From JAGVSZ01 sp963747775 (lineage in GTDB: Bacteria > Pseudomonadota > Gammaproteobacteria > Burkholderiales > SG8-39): DNA of 64,000 nucleotides. The stretch spans positions 434,001 through 498,000 of the forward strand of contig CAVVGT010000006.1 of assembly GCA_963747775.1 (NCBI GenBank), written 5' to 3'. The position numbers and the translations under genes are program-made. The notes under the pieces are model-generated. The model had not been told where the DNA came from. It saw nothing but the letters and a program-made list of their open reading frames with translations, and made no database searches. This document shows positions 17,818 through 29,757 of this stretch, in pieces. Within the stretch, counting starts at the first letter, position 1. Every line of letters starts with the position of its first letter.

Positions 17818-19248
17818 ATGGCATCGGCAATGGCGCCACAAACGCTCTACGACAAGCTCTGGGCCAGCCACGCGGTTCACGCCGAAGACGACGGCACCAC
17901 GCTCCTCTACATCGACCGTCATCTCGTCCACGAAGTGACGAGCCCGCAAGCCTATGAGGGACTTAGGCTCGCCGGCCGGCCGGTCTGGCGTGTCGACTCG
18001 GTCGTCGCGACGGCTGATCACAACACCCCGACGACCGGCTGGGAGCGCGGCATCGCCGGCATCGAGGATCCGACCTCCCGCGTGCAGGTCGAGACGCTCG
18101 ACGCGAACATCCGCGCGCACGGCGCGAAGGCGTATTTCCCGTTCCTCGACCCGAACCAGGGGATCGTGCACGTCATCGGGCCCGAGCAGGGCGTCACCCT
18201 GCCCGGCATGACCCTCGTCTGCGGCGACAGCCACACCAGCACCCACGGCGCGTTCGCCTGCCTGGCGCACGGCATCGGCACCTCCGAGGTCGAGCACGTC
18301 CTCGCGACGCAAACGCTGGTCACGAAGAAGTCCCGCAATATGCTCGTGGTCGTCGACGGTGCCCTCGCGCGCGGTGTGACCGCCAAGGACTTGGCGCTCG
18401 CCATCATCGGCCGAGTCGGGACGGCGGGCGGTACCGGATATGCCGTCGAGTATGCCGGCAGCACAGTGCGCGACCTGTCGATGGAGGCGCGCATGACCCT
18501 GTGCAACCTGTCGATCGAGGCGGGGGCGCGCTGCGGCATGGTCGCGGTCGACGAGAAGACGATCGAGTACCTCAAGGGCCGGCCGTTTGCACCCAAGGGC
18601 GAGCTGTGGGAGCGCGCGGTCGCGCATTGGCGGACGCTCCGCAGCGACGAGCACGCGAAGTTCGATCGGGTGCTGACGCTCGCTGCGGCAGAGGTCAAGC
18701 CGCAAGTGACCTGGGGTACTTCGCCCGAAATGGTCCTGCCGGTCGATGCGCGGGTGCCGGACCCGGACAAGGAGAAAGACCCGACTCGGCGCGAAGGCAT
18801 CGAGCGCGCCCTGACGTACATGGGCCTCAAGCCGAACACGCCGCTCACCGACATCCGGGTCGACAAGGTATTCATCGGCTCGTGCACCAACTCGCGCATC
18901 GAGGACATCCGCGCGGCGGCGGCGATCGTGCGCGGCCGGCGCGTCGCGGCCAACGTCAGGCTCGCGCTCGTCGTCCCAGGTTCCGGCCTCGTGAAACGGC
19001 AGGCCGAGAAGGAGGGGCTCGACCGGGTCTTCAAGGACGCCGGCTTCGAATGGCGCGAGCCGGGCTGCTCCATGTGCCTCGGCATGAATGCCGACCGGCT
19101 CGAGCCCGGCGAGCGCTCCGCTTCGACTTCGAACCGCAACTTCGAGGGCCGCCAGGGCGCGGGCAGCCGCACGCACCTCGTGAGCCCCGAAATGGCCGCG
19201 GCGGCCGCGATCGCCGGGCACTTCGTCGACGTGCGGCAGTGGCGGTAG
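17818..19248 (+). CDS. leuC: 3-isopropylmalate dehydratase large subunit
   Basis: A 476-residue aconitase-family subunit that with LeuD isomerises 2- to 3-isopropylmalate in leucine synthesis. The 4Fe-4S ligands are in the conserved FIGSCTNSRIEDI and in REPGCSMCLGMN; HLVHEVTSPQAYEGL and CGDSHTSTHGAFACLAHGIG are other family blocks. The start may be 17818 or the in-frame ATG at 17830 (MAPQTLYDKLW), the more usual N-terminus. It heads the leuC-leuD-leuB-asd run; a TATAAT lies just upstream. Confidence 0.97.
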   Translation: MASAMAPQTLYDKLWASHAVHAEDDGTTLLYIDRHLVHEVTSPQAYEGLRLAGRPVWRVDSVVATADHNTPTTGWERGIAGIEDPTSRVQVETLDANIRAHGAKAYFPFLDPNQGIVHVIGPEQGVTLPGMTLVCGDSHTSTHGAFACLAHGIGTSEVEHVLATQTLVTKKSRNMLVVVDGALARGVTAKDLALAIIGRVGTAGGTGYAVEYAGSTVRDLSMEARMTLCNLSIEAGARCGMVAVDEKTIEYLKGRPFAPKGELWERAVAHWRTLRSDEHAKFDRVLTLAAAEVKPQVTWGTSPEMVLPVDARVPDPDKEKDPTRREGIERALTYMGLKPNTPLTDIRVDKVFIGSCTNSRIEDIRAAAAIVRGRRVAANVRLALVVPGSGLVKRQAEKEGLDRVFKDAGFEWREPGCSMCLGMNADRLEPGERSASTSNRNFEGRQGAGSRTHLVSPEMAAAAAIAGHFVDVRQWR

Positions 19249-19262
19249 CGGAGGAAGGTGCG

Positions 19263-19355
19263 ATGGAAAAGTTCACCACCCTCAACGGTCTCGTCGCCCC
19301 GCTCGACCGGGGCCAATCGACCGGCCGCGCTGCTCCGCACCCGCGCGCGGCCTGA
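19263..19355 (+). other. Short ORF repeating the 5' end of leuD (30 codons)
   Basis: The ORF opens with MEKFTTLNGLVAPLDR, nearly the first 16 residues of LeuD (MAKFTTLNGLVAPLDR), then diverges and stops at TGA 12 bases before the true leuD ATG. About 47 of the first 50 bases match leuD, offset by 105 bases and in the same frame. A strong ribosome-binding site (GGAGGAAGG) precedes this ORF, while the real leuD start has none visible. It is either a leftover of a tandem duplication or a leader ORF coupling leuD translation. Confidence 0.6.
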
Positions 19356-19367
19356 CACACCGTTCCC

Positions 19368-20009
19368 ATGGCAAAGTTCACCACCCTCAACGGCCTCGTC
19401 GCCCCGCTCGACCGGGCAAATGTGGACACCGACCAGGTGATCCCGAAGCAGTTCCTGAAGTCGATTCATCGGTCGGGATTCGGGCCGAACCTGTTCGACT
19501 CGTGGCGCTACCTGAACATCGGCGAGCCCGGCATGGACCACTCGAGACGGCCGCTCAATCCGGACTTCGTGCTGAACCAGCCGCGTTACAAGGGGGCATC
19601 CATCCTGCTCGCGCGCGAGAACTTCGGCTGCGGCTCCTCACGCGAGCATGCGCCATGGGCACTGCTCGACTACGGCTTCCACTGCGTGATCGCGCCGTCG
19701 TTCGGCGACATCTTCTTCAACAACAGTTTCAAGAACGGGCTGCTGCCGGTCGTGCTGACGGACGCGGAGGTGGACCGGATCTTTCACGACGTCGCTGCAT
19801 TTCCCGGATTCCGGCTCACGATCGACCTCGTGCAGCAGGTGGTTGCATACCCGGACGCGAGCCGTGTCTGTCGCTTCGAGATCGATCCGTTCCGCAAGCA
19901 CTGCCTGCTCTACGGGCTGGACGAGATCGGTCTCACCCTGCGGCACGCCGACAAGATCCGCGCATTCGAGGCGCGGCGCAAGGCGGAACAGCCGTGGCTG
20001 TTCGGGTGA
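19368..20009 (+). CDS. leuD: 3-isopropylmalate dehydratase small subunit
   Basis: A 213-residue swivel-domain subunit that completes isopropylmalate isomerase with LeuC. Signatures are NVDTDQVIPKQFLKSI, the substrate-loop motif ENFGCGSSREHAPWAL and FGDIFFNNSFKNGLLPV. Length is normal. The start codon lies directly after CCGTTCCC with no Shine-Dalgarno sequence; the good one serves the 30-codon ORF just upstream. That ORF's stop lies 12 bases before this ATG, so re-initiation is plausible. leuB begins four bases after the stop. Confidence 0.96.
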   Translation: MAKFTTLNGLVAPLDRANVDTDQVIPKQFLKSIHRSGFGPNLFDSWRYLNIGEPGMDHSRRPLNPDFVLNQPRYKGASILLARENFGCGSSREHAPWALLDYGFHCVIAPSFGDIFFNNSFKNGLLPVVLTDAEVDRIFHDVAAFPGFRLTIDLVQQVVAYPDASRVCRFEIDPFRKHCLLYGLDEIGLTLRHADKIRAFEARRKAEQPWLFG

Positions 20010-20013
20010 CCCG

Positions 20014-21096
<1,083 letters not shown>

Positions 21097-21119
21097 ACGG
21101 AACGGACAGGGGAACGGTG

Positions 21120-22289
21120 ATGCAGCGAGTGGCTCTGGTGGGCTGGCGCGGGATGGTCGGCTCGGTGCTGATGCAGCGCATGCGCGAGGAGCGCGACTTC
21201 GACCACATCGAGCCGGTGTTCTTTACCACGTCGAACATCGGCGGCAAGGGCCCGGACGTCGGGCGCGGCGAGACCGGTCCGCTGCGGGATGCGAAGTCGA
21301 TCGACGACCTCAAGTGCGACCGACATCGATCATCACCTGCTCAGGGCGGCGACTACACGAGCGAGATCTACCCGAAGCTGCGCGCGGCCGGGCTGGACCG
21401 GCTACTGGATCGACGCGGCGTCCGCGCTGCGCATGAAAGACGACGCGGTCATCATCCTCGACCCGGTCAATCTGCACGTGATCCAGGACGGCCTCGGCGA
21501 AGCGGCGTGAGGAACTACATCGGCGGCAACTGCACCGTCAGCCTGATGCTGATGGCGCTGCACGGCCTGTTCAGGACCGGCCTGGTCGAGTGGATGACCG
21601 CGATGACCTACCAGGCGGCATCGGGCGCCGGCGCGCAGAACATGCGCGAGCTGGTTGCCCAGATGGGTGTCGCGCACGGCGTCGCCGCGGGAACTGCTCG
21701 CGCGATCCCGGCGTCCGCGATCCTGGAGATCGACCGCAAGGTGGCCGACGCGCTGCGCTGCGACGCGCTGCCGAAGGAGCACTTCGGCGTGCCGCTCGCC
21801 GGCAGTCTGATCCCGTGGATCGACAAGGACATGGGCAACGGGCAGAGCCGCGAGGAGTGGAAGGGCCAGGCGGAGGGCAACAAGATCCTGGGCCGTGCAG
21901 CGAGCCCGATCCCGATCGACGGCATCTGCGTGCGCATCGGGGCAATGCGCTGCCATAGCCAGGCGCTCACGATCAAGCTCACGCGCGATGCGCCGCTCGA
22001 CGAGATCGCGGGAATGCTCGCCGCGGCGAACCCTTGGGCACAGGTGATCCCGAATCAGCGCGACGCGAGCATGCGCGAGCTCTCGCCGGCCGCGGTGACC
22101 GGATCGCTCAATGTCCCGGTGGGACGGCTGCGCAAGCTGTCGATGGGGCCGCAGTATCTGGCGGCGTTCACCGTCGGCGATCAGCTGCTGTGGGGTGCGG
22201 CGGAGCCGTTGCGCCGGATGCTGCGCATCCTTCTCGAGCACGGCGTAAGCCGCGCTCGCTCGGGAAGCCGTGCGGCGGCAACGGCCTAG
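21120..22289 (+). CDS. asd: Aspartate-semialdehyde dehydrogenase, with scrambled internal segments
   Basis: NADPH-dependent reduction of aspartyl phosphate, feeding lysine, DAP, threonine and methionine. The frame is open throughout, but two stretches are out of register. Residues ~66-74 read CDRHRSSPA where the family has CDIIITC. From 21390 to 21505 the true protein (WTGYWIDAASALRMKDD) lies in the +1 frame before returning at RNYIGGNCTVSL, which holds the catalytic cysteine. All the differences are extra bases (about nine in total). The N-terminus (MQRVALVGWRGMVGS) and the long C-terminal half are normal. As asd is essential, sequence error is likelier than a real defect. Confidence 0.88.
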   Translation: MQRVALVGWRGMVGSVLMQRMREERDFDHIEPVFFTTSNIGGKGPDVGRGETGPLRDAKSIDDLKCDRHRSSPAQGGDYTSEIYPKLRAAGLDRLLDRRGVRAAHERRRGHHPRPGQSARDPGRPRRSGVRNYIGGNCTVSLMLMALHGLFRTGLVEWMTAMTYQAASGAGAQNMRELVAQMGVAHGVAAGTARAIPASAILEIDRKVADALRCDALPKEHFGVPLAGSLIPWIDKDMGNGQSREEWKGQAEGNKILGRAASPIPIDGICVRIGAMRCHSQALTIKLTRDAPLDEIAGMLAAANPWAQVIPNQRDASMRELSPAAVTGSLNVPVGRLRKLSMGPQYLAAFTVGDQLLWGAAEPLRRMLRILLEHGVSRARSGSRAAATA

Positions 22290-22295
22290 GCTGTT

Positions 22296-22337
22296 GCACG
22301 GGCGGGGGCCCGTACGGGCCCCGCTGGCAGCCCGTGC
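22296..22337 (+). terminator. Nested palindrome downstream of asd (probable terminator)
   Basis: Outer arms GCACGGGC / GCCCGTGC enclose a perfect 18-base palindrome (GGGGCCCGTACGGGCCCC, 22305-22322). It begins seven bases after the asd stop. There is no T-run, so it would be a structured end rather than a classical intrinsic terminator. The rest of the 184-base gap before fimV holds only a small inverted repeat GTTAGC-N7-GCTAAC at 22409-22427. Confidence 0.5.
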
Positions 22338-22473
22338 GCGCCTGTCGCTGCAGGGGCATCCAAACCCACTGAGGAATAGTTCCCTTGGGCGACAATCTCA
22401 CGCGGAGGGTTAGCTTGCATGGCTAACTCCCTGATGCTATTTTAATTACCTCGATCCAAGACCCCGAGGGGGC

Positions 22474-25220
22474 ATGGTGCGAACTTCAATCATTAAAACG
22501 ACACGGGTCGCCATGGCGGGTCTCCTCCTCTTGCCCCTCGGGGCGATGGCGGCGGGGCTTGGCAAACTCACCGTGCTTTCGGGTCTCGGCCAGCCGCTCC
22601 GTGCCGAAATCGAAGTGGTATCCGTGCAGCGCGGGGAGGGCGACACGCTCACCGCCCGGATGGCGACACCCGAAGCGTTCAAGGAGGCCGGCGTCGATTA
22701 CGGCGCGATGGTTTCGCACGTGCGCGCGGCACTCCAGCGGCGGCCGGACAACCGATATGTCATCACGTTGACCACCCAGCAGCCCGTCGAGGAGCCGTTT
22801 CTCGATGTGCTCGTGGAGCTGAACTGGGCGGCGGGCCGGCTAGTGCGTCAGTACACCTTCCTGCTCGACCCGGCCGAGTACAAAGGGCCGCAGGCCATTA
22901 CCGTGCCGCCCAAGGTCGCCGCACCCGAGGTGCAACCGGTCGCGCCGCCGAAGCCGCCCGCCGTGACTGCGGAAGCGGCACCGGCGCCGGCACCGGCACC
23001 AGTACAGCCGGATGCGGCGCAGCCCGGTCTGGCCAGGGAGCCCGCCGGGGTCGCCGGAACGTACGAAGTGAAGCAGGGCGACACGCTGGGCAAGATCGCC
23101 GCGGCCAACAAGATGGAGGGCGTGACGGCTCAGCAGATGCTCGTCGCGCTCTATCGCGCGAACGAGGATGCGTTCATCAACAAGAACATGAATCTGGTCC
23201 GCGCCGGCCGCGTCCTGACCATCCCCGACAGGGCGGCCGCCGAGGCGGTCGCGGCTCCGGACGCCAACAAGATCGTGCTGGCCCAGGCGCAGGACTTCAA
23301 CGAATACCGCGCCAGACTCGGGCAGACGGTGGCGAGCGCACCGCCGCGTGAGGAGCCTGCCCCAACAGCGCGCCGCGGGCCGCATCACGGCGAAGCCCGA
23401 CGAAACCGCGGCGGCGCCGAAAGCAGCGCCGAAGGATGAATTGCGGATCTCCAAGGCGGACGCCGCGAAGGGCGGCAAGGCGGCCGCGATGGCCCGTGCC
23501 GACGACACGGCGGCCCGCGAGCGCGCGGCGAAAGAGGCGAACGAGCGCGTCGTCGCTCTCGAAAAGAACGTACAGGACCTCCAGAAGCTTCTGGAGCTGA
23601 AGAATCAGCAGCTCGCCGATCTGCAGAAGCAGGCGCAGGCGGCGAAGGCGGCCCCGCCCCCGATAGCGGCGAAGGCGCCCGAGCCAGCAAAGGCCGCACC
23701 GGAGCCCAAGACGGAGGCGGCACCCGCGCCGACCATAGCAAAGGCGGAGCCGCCCAAGGCAGAGGCCCCAAAGGCGGAACCCGTCAAGCCTGAAGCGCCG
23801 AAACCGGAGGCCGTGGCCGCCGCGCCGGTCGTCGCGCCCCCGCCGCCCGTCGAGGCACCGAAGGCCGCGCCCGCACCGGATGCGCCGAAAGTCGAGGCGC
23901 CTAAGCCGCGAGGCACCCAAGGCGGCGGTAACGAAAAAGCCCGCCCCGCCGCCTCCCCGCCCGAGCCGAGCTTCGTCGACATGCTCCTCGACGAGCCGCT
24001 CTATCTGGCCGGCGGCGGTGGAGGGATCCTCGCGCTGCTCATCGGTGGATACCTCTGGCGAAAAAAGCGCAGCGCCAAGCTGGAAAATAGCCTGCTTGGT
24101 GTGACCACGACCGATTCGAGCTCGGTTTTCGGCACCACGGGCGGGTCGCAGTGTGGACACCGGCGGCAGCTCGCTCCAGACCGACTTCAGCCAGAGCGGG
24201 ATCGGCGCGATCGACACCGACGAAGTGGATCCGGTGGCCGAGGCCGACGTGTACATGGCCTACGGTCGCGACGCGCAGGCCGAGGAGATCCTGAAAGAGG
24301 CCCTGCAGAAGGATCCGAACCGCCAGGCGGTGCGCGTCAAGCTCCTCGAGATCTACGCCGCCCGCAAGGACCTCAAGGCGTTCGAGACCACTGCCGGCGA
24401 GCTCTATGCGGCCTCGGGTGGCCAAGGGCCCGACTGGGCGAAGGCCGTCGACCTCGGCCAGCAGATCGATCCGGCGAACCCGATGTACGGCGGGCGCCCG
24501 GGCCTTCTCCCGAACGATCTCAGCCGACCGTTGTGATCCCGGCCGTCGCCGCCGCCGCCTCCGATCTGCCCCTCGACTTGGCCGCAAAAGCGCCGCCGTC
24601 GATCGATTTCGACCTCGATGCAGGAACCCGGGGTGGCGCCGCCGCTGCGCCGGACCTCGCGCTCGACGTGGCGAGCCAGGCACCCGCCGATCTCGGTTTC
24701 GACCTGAACCTCGATGGCGACACGCAGCAGCCGGCGGACGAGGCGAGCGATTTCTCCCCGAGCGGGACCTTCATCATGGACGCCGCGACCAAGAAGGCGG
24801 TGAGCGATATGGTCGAGTCGCAGGGTGACGCAGGAGCCCTCTCGATCGATTTCGAGTTGCCCGGCACGAAGCCCGCCGGGTCGCCCGCGTCGTTCGACGC
24901 GACTGCGAAGATGATGGCCCAGTCGCAACCGACCAACGTCGTCGATTTCGACTTCAAGCCCGAAGCGACCCAAGTCCCCAGGGACCTCGCAGGGGGTCGA
25001 CCTCTCGGCAATCAGCTTCGATCTCGGCACGCCTGCCGGAGCGGACGGCGCGCCGGTGAACTCCGGGTGGCAGGAGGTCGCGACTAAACTCGATCTCGCC
25101 AAGGCCTACCAGGAGATGGGCGACAAGGACGGTGCGCGCGAACTCCTGAATGAGGTTCTGAAGGAAGGCGACGCAGCGCAGCAGCAGCAGGCGAACACGA
25201 TGCTCGCGGCGCTGCGCTAG
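22474..25220 (+). pseudogene. fimV: FimV-like LysM/TPR inner-membrane protein, broken by four frame changes
   Basis: In pieces across frames, the product is a typical FimV: signal peptide, the conserved GLGKLTVLSGLGQPLRAEIE, a LysM domain (TYEVKQGDTLGKIAAANK), a coiled-coil (LEKNVQDLQKLLELKNQQL), a long Ala/Pro/Lys-rich linker, one membrane helix (LAGGGGGILALLIGGYLW) and a cytoplasmic TPR end (DLAKAYQEMGDKDGARELLN). FimV acts in type IV pilus assembly and polar organisation. The frame changes near 23,361 (a C4 run), 24,150, 24,520 and 24,985. Every domain is well kept on both sides, so indel errors are more likely than decay. It lies between asd and truA as in other betaproteobacteria. Confidence 0.85.
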
Positions 25221-25346
25221 ACTCCGCGTCGCAGCTTCCTGCCTGAAGGCCGCTCTCGCGGCCTTCTTTGTTTGGTGAACCGGGGCGCGGCCCATGCGTC
25301 GCGGAGGAAGGTTCGAATCGCTGCGGACGCGGGATAGACGCTTCAG

Positions 25347-26145
25347 ATGCGAATCGCGATCGGGATCACCTACGACGGCCGGCCGTTCAACGGGTGGCAG
25401 TCGCAGCCATCGGGCAACACGGTGCAGGACCGCCTCGAGGCGGCGCTGGCGGAGATCGCGGGGGCGGCGGTGCGCGTCACCGGCGCCGGCCGCACCGACG
25501 CAGGCGTGCATGCAACCGGGCAGATCGCGCACTTCGACGTCATCGCTTCGCGTCCCGAGACCGCCTGGGTGCGCGGCACGAACGCCCATCTTCCCGAGGA
25601 AATTGCGGTGCAATGGGCCTGTGGCGTGGACGACGAGTTTCACGCACGGTTCTCGGCGACGAGCCGCAGCTACGTCTACGTGCTCTACAACCACCCGGTG
25701 CGCCCGGCGGTGTTCGCGGGCAGGGTCGGGCTGGTTTCACCTCCCGCTCGACGTGGATGCGATGCGCATGGCTGCCGGCGCGCTGGTGGGCGAGCACGAC
25801 TTCAGCGCGTTCCGCTCGTCGGAGTGCCAGGCGAAAACGCCGGTGAAGGTGCTGCACCGGATCACGATCGAGCGGCGCGGCGACCACGTGGTGTTCGCGT
25901 TCACCGCGAGCGCGTTCCTGCATCACATGGTGCGCAATCTCGTCGGATGCCTCGTACAGATCGGTAAGGGCGCACGGCCGGCCGGCTGGCTGACCGAGCT
26001 TCTGGTCAGTCGCGACCGCGCGCGCGCGGCGCCAACCTTCGGCCCGGAGGGGTTGTATCTCACGGCGATCGCCTATCCGGAGCGGTGGAACCTGCCGCGC
26101 TTCGCGCCTATGCTTGCGCTCCTCGGTGCGGAGGCTGAGGCTTGA
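25347..26145 (+). pseudogene. truA: tRNA pseudouridine(38-40) synthase, one frameshift
   Basis: The N-terminal half (MRIAIGITYDGRPFNGWQSQ, with the catalytic aspartate in GAGRTDAGVHATGQ) is in one frame up to about 25,730. The C-terminal half (WFHLPLDVDAMRMAAG, then FLHHMVRNLVGCLVQIG) continues in another. The site reads GTCGGGCTGG where GTCGGCTGG or GTCGGGTGG would restore a 265-residue enzyme. A single extra base explains it. TruA modifies the anticodon arm of many tRNAs. The stop overlaps the spacer before trpF by position, a compact junction. Intact function is probable if the extra base is an error. Confidence 0.88.
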
Positions 26146-26147
26146 GC

Positions 26148-26757
26148 ATGCGCACGCGCGTCAAGATCTGCGGCATCACGTCGGTGAGCGACGCCCTCGC
26201 CGCCGCGCAGCACGGCGCGGACGCGATCGGGCTCATCTTCTATCCGCCCAGCCCGCGTTTCGTGATACCCGAGCGTGCGCGCGAGATCGCGGCCGGTTTG
26301 CCGGCCTTCGTTGCGCGCGTCGCCGTGTTCGTGAATCCTGCGGCCGCCGATGTGGCGGCCGTGATCGGCGCCTGCCGGCCGGATCTGCTGCAGTTCCACG
26401 GCGAGGAAGCCGCCGATTTCTGCCGCGGCTTCGGCGTTCCCTACCTGCGCGCGCTGCGGGTTCGTCCGGGTGTCGATTTGCTAGAATCGCTGTCACCGTT
26501 CGGCGACGCGGCCGGATGGCTCCTCGATGCGTACCGCCAGGAACTGTACGGCGGCACCGGGGAGGCGTTCGACTGGGGACTGATCCCGCGCGAGCTCGCG
26601 CGGCCACTGATCCTGTCGGGGGGGCTCGACGCGGAAAACGTGGGCGCGGCAATCCGTCGGGTGCGGCCCTGGGCAGTCGACGTCTCGAGCGGCGTCGAGG
26701 CGGCGAAGGGCGTGAAGGACGAGCGGCGCATTGCCGCGTTCATGGAGGCCGTCCGCA

Positions 26758-26771
<14 letters not shown>
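26148..26771 (+). CDS. trpF: Phosphoribosylanthranilate isomerase
   Basis: A 207-residue TIM-barrel enzyme of tryptophan synthesis. Motifs: VKICGITSVSDALAAAQHGA with the catalytic cysteine, GLIFYPPSPRFV, LLQFHGEEAADFC, and near the end PLILSGGLDAENVGAAIRRV and AVDVSSGVEAAKGVKD with the catalytic aspartate. The ATG at 26148 follows the truA stop by two bases; a TTG at 26142 is less likely. It overlaps trpB by 14 bases, implying coupled translation. Confidence 0.96.
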
Positions 26772-27959
<1,188 letters not shown>

Positions 27960-27970
27960 AGGGGTCGGGC

Positions 27971-28792
27971 ATGTCGCGCATCCCTGCCGTCTTCGAGCGC
28001 CTCGCCCGCGAGCGGCGCAAAGCGCTGATCCCGTTCGTCACCGCCGGCGATCCGGCGACCGGCGCGACCGCGCCGCTGATGCATGCGCTAGTAAGGGCGG
28101 GCGCCGACGTGATCGAGCTCGGCGTGCCGTTCTCGGATCCAATGGCCGACGGCCCGGTGATCCAGCGCGCGAGCGAGCGGGCACTGAAGGGCGGCGCAAG
28201 CCTAGACACCGTGCTCGCGTCCGTCGCCGAGTTCCGCAAGGCCGACGACCGCACTCCGGTCGTGCTCATGGGCTACGCCAACCCGATCGAGGCCATGGGG
28301 ACCGAGACCTTCGTGCCGCGCGCCAAGGCGGCGGGGGTGGACGGGGTGCTGGTGGTCGACTATCCGCCCGAGGAGAGCGGGCCGTTCGCCGCGCTGGTGA
28401 AGGGCAACGGGATGGACCTGATCTTCCTGCTCGCCCCGACGTCGACCGAAGCCCGCACCGAGAGCATCGTCCGGCTCGCGAGCGGTTACATCTATTACGT
28501 GTCGTTGAAGGGCGTCACCGGCGCGGGCCACCTCGACGTCGCCGAGGTTTCCGCGAAGCTCGGCGCGATCCGGCGCAGGACGCAACTTCCGCTTGGCGTC
28601 GGATTCGGGATCCGCGACGGCGCGACGGCCCGTGCGATCGGCGCCAGCGCGGACGCGGTGATCATCGGCAGCGCGCTCATCGAGGAGATGGAGCGGGCAG
28701 GCCCCGGGGCCGTGCTTGCGCGGGCCGGCGCGTTCCTCGCCTCGATCCGCACGGCGCTCGACCAGCCGGCGGCCGTCGCGAAGACCGCATGA
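27971..28792 (+). CDS. trpA: Tryptophan synthase alpha chain
   Basis: A 273-residue TIM-barrel enzyme that cleaves indole-3-glycerol phosphate and channels indole to TrpB. The catalytic Glu lies in ELGVPFSDPMADGPVIQRAS and the catalytic Asp in VDGVLVVDYPPEESG. LIFLLAPTSTEAR and YYVSLKGVTGAG are further family blocks, as is the phosphate site GFGIRDGATARAIG. The ATG follows GAGGGGTCGGGC, a usable ribosome-binding site. Frame is intact, in contrast to the neighbouring trpB. Confidence 0.97.
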   Translation: MSRIPAVFERLARERRKALIPFVTAGDPATGATAPLMHALVRAGADVIELGVPFSDPMADGPVIQRASERALKGGASLDTVLASVAEFRKADDRTPVVLMGYANPIEAMGTETFVPRAKAAGVDGVLVVDYPPEESGPFAALVKGNGMDLIFLLAPTSTEARTESIVRLASGYIYYVSLKGVTGAGHLDVAEVSAKLGAIRRRTQLPLGVGFGIRDGATARAIGASADAVIIGSALIEEMERAGPGAVLARAGAFLASIRTALDQPAAVAKTA

Positions 28793-28847
28793 GCGCGCCG
28801 GGCCGCCGCAAGGGCGAATCCTGGGTGCGCAGCGCCGAGGGGATCCG

Positions 28848-29717
28848 ATGAGTTGGCTCCAAAAGCTCCTGCCGCCAAAGATCAAGCGGGCCGAGGGCAC
28901 CGCGCGCCGCCAGGTCCCCGAGGGGCTGTGGTCGAAGTGTCCGTCGTGCGACGCCGTTCTCTACACCACCGATCTGGAGAAGAACGCGGGCGTCTGTCCG
29001 AAGTGCGCGCATCACAATCGGATCGGGGCGCGCGCGCGGCTAGACTTCTTCCTCGATCCCGAGGGCCGCTACGAGATCGGCGCCGAGATCCTGCCGGTGG
29101 ATACGCTCAAGTTCAAGGACTCGCGCCGCTACACGGAGCGGCTCGAGGAAGCGGCCAAGGCGAGCAGCGAGAGCGACGCGCTGGTGGTGATGCAGGGCGC
29201 GGTGCGCAACGTGCCGCTGGTTGCGGCCGCCTTCGAGTTCGACTTCATGGGCGGCTCGATGGGCGCCGTGGTGGGCGAGCGCTTCGTGCGGGGCGTGCAC
29301 GCCTGCCTCGACCAGAACCTCCCGTTCGTGTGCTTCACCGCGACCGGCGGTGCGCGCATGCAGGAGGGCCTGCTCTCGCTGATGCAGATGGCGAAGACCA
29401 CCGCCGCGATCACGCAGCTCGCCGCGCATCGCCTGCCTTTCATCTCCGTGCTGGCGGACCCGACGATGGGCGGCGTTTCCGCGAGCTTCGCGATGCTCGG
29501 CGACGCGGTGATCGCCGAGCCGAAGGCGCTCATCGGCTTCGCCGGCCCGCGCGTGATCGAGCAGACGGTGCGCGAGAAGCTGCCCGAGGGATTCCAGCGC
29601 GCCGAGTTCCTGCTCGAAAAAGGGGCGATCGACATGATCGTCGACCGGCGTCAGATGCGCGACCAGATCGCGTCGCTCATCACGCTCCTGATGCGGCTGC
29701 CGCCCCCGGGCAGCTGA
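28848..29717 (+). CDS. accD: Acetyl-CoA carboxylase carboxyltransferase subunit beta
   Basis: A 289-residue subunit of the malonyl-CoA-forming carboxylase. It has an N-terminal zinc ribbon (CPSC...CPKC, residues ~28-52) and the crotonase-fold carboxyltransferase domain, with GGSMGAVVGERFVRG, ATGGARMQEGLLSLMQMAKT and LADPTMGGVSASFAMLGD. The start MSWLQKLLPPKI is the family start. It follows trpA by 55 bases and precedes folC by 40, the accD-folC pair being widely conserved. Confidence 0.97.
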   Translation: MSWLQKLLPPKIKRAEGTARRQVPEGLWSKCPSCDAVLYTTDLEKNAGVCPKCAHHNRIGARARLDFFLDPEGRYEIGAEILPVDTLKFKDSRRYTERLEEAAKASSESDALVVMQGAVRNVPLVAAAFEFDFMGGSMGAVVGERFVRGVHACLDQNLPFVCFTATGGARMQEGLLSLMQMAKTTAAITQLAAHRLPFISVLADPTMGGVSASFAMLGDAVIAEPKALIGFAGPRVIEQTVREKLPEGFQRAEFLLEKGAIDMIVDRRQMRDQIASLITLLMRLPPPGS

Positions 29718-29757
29718 TCCCACGACGCGCGGTCCGCGACACGAGGGCCGCCGCCCG

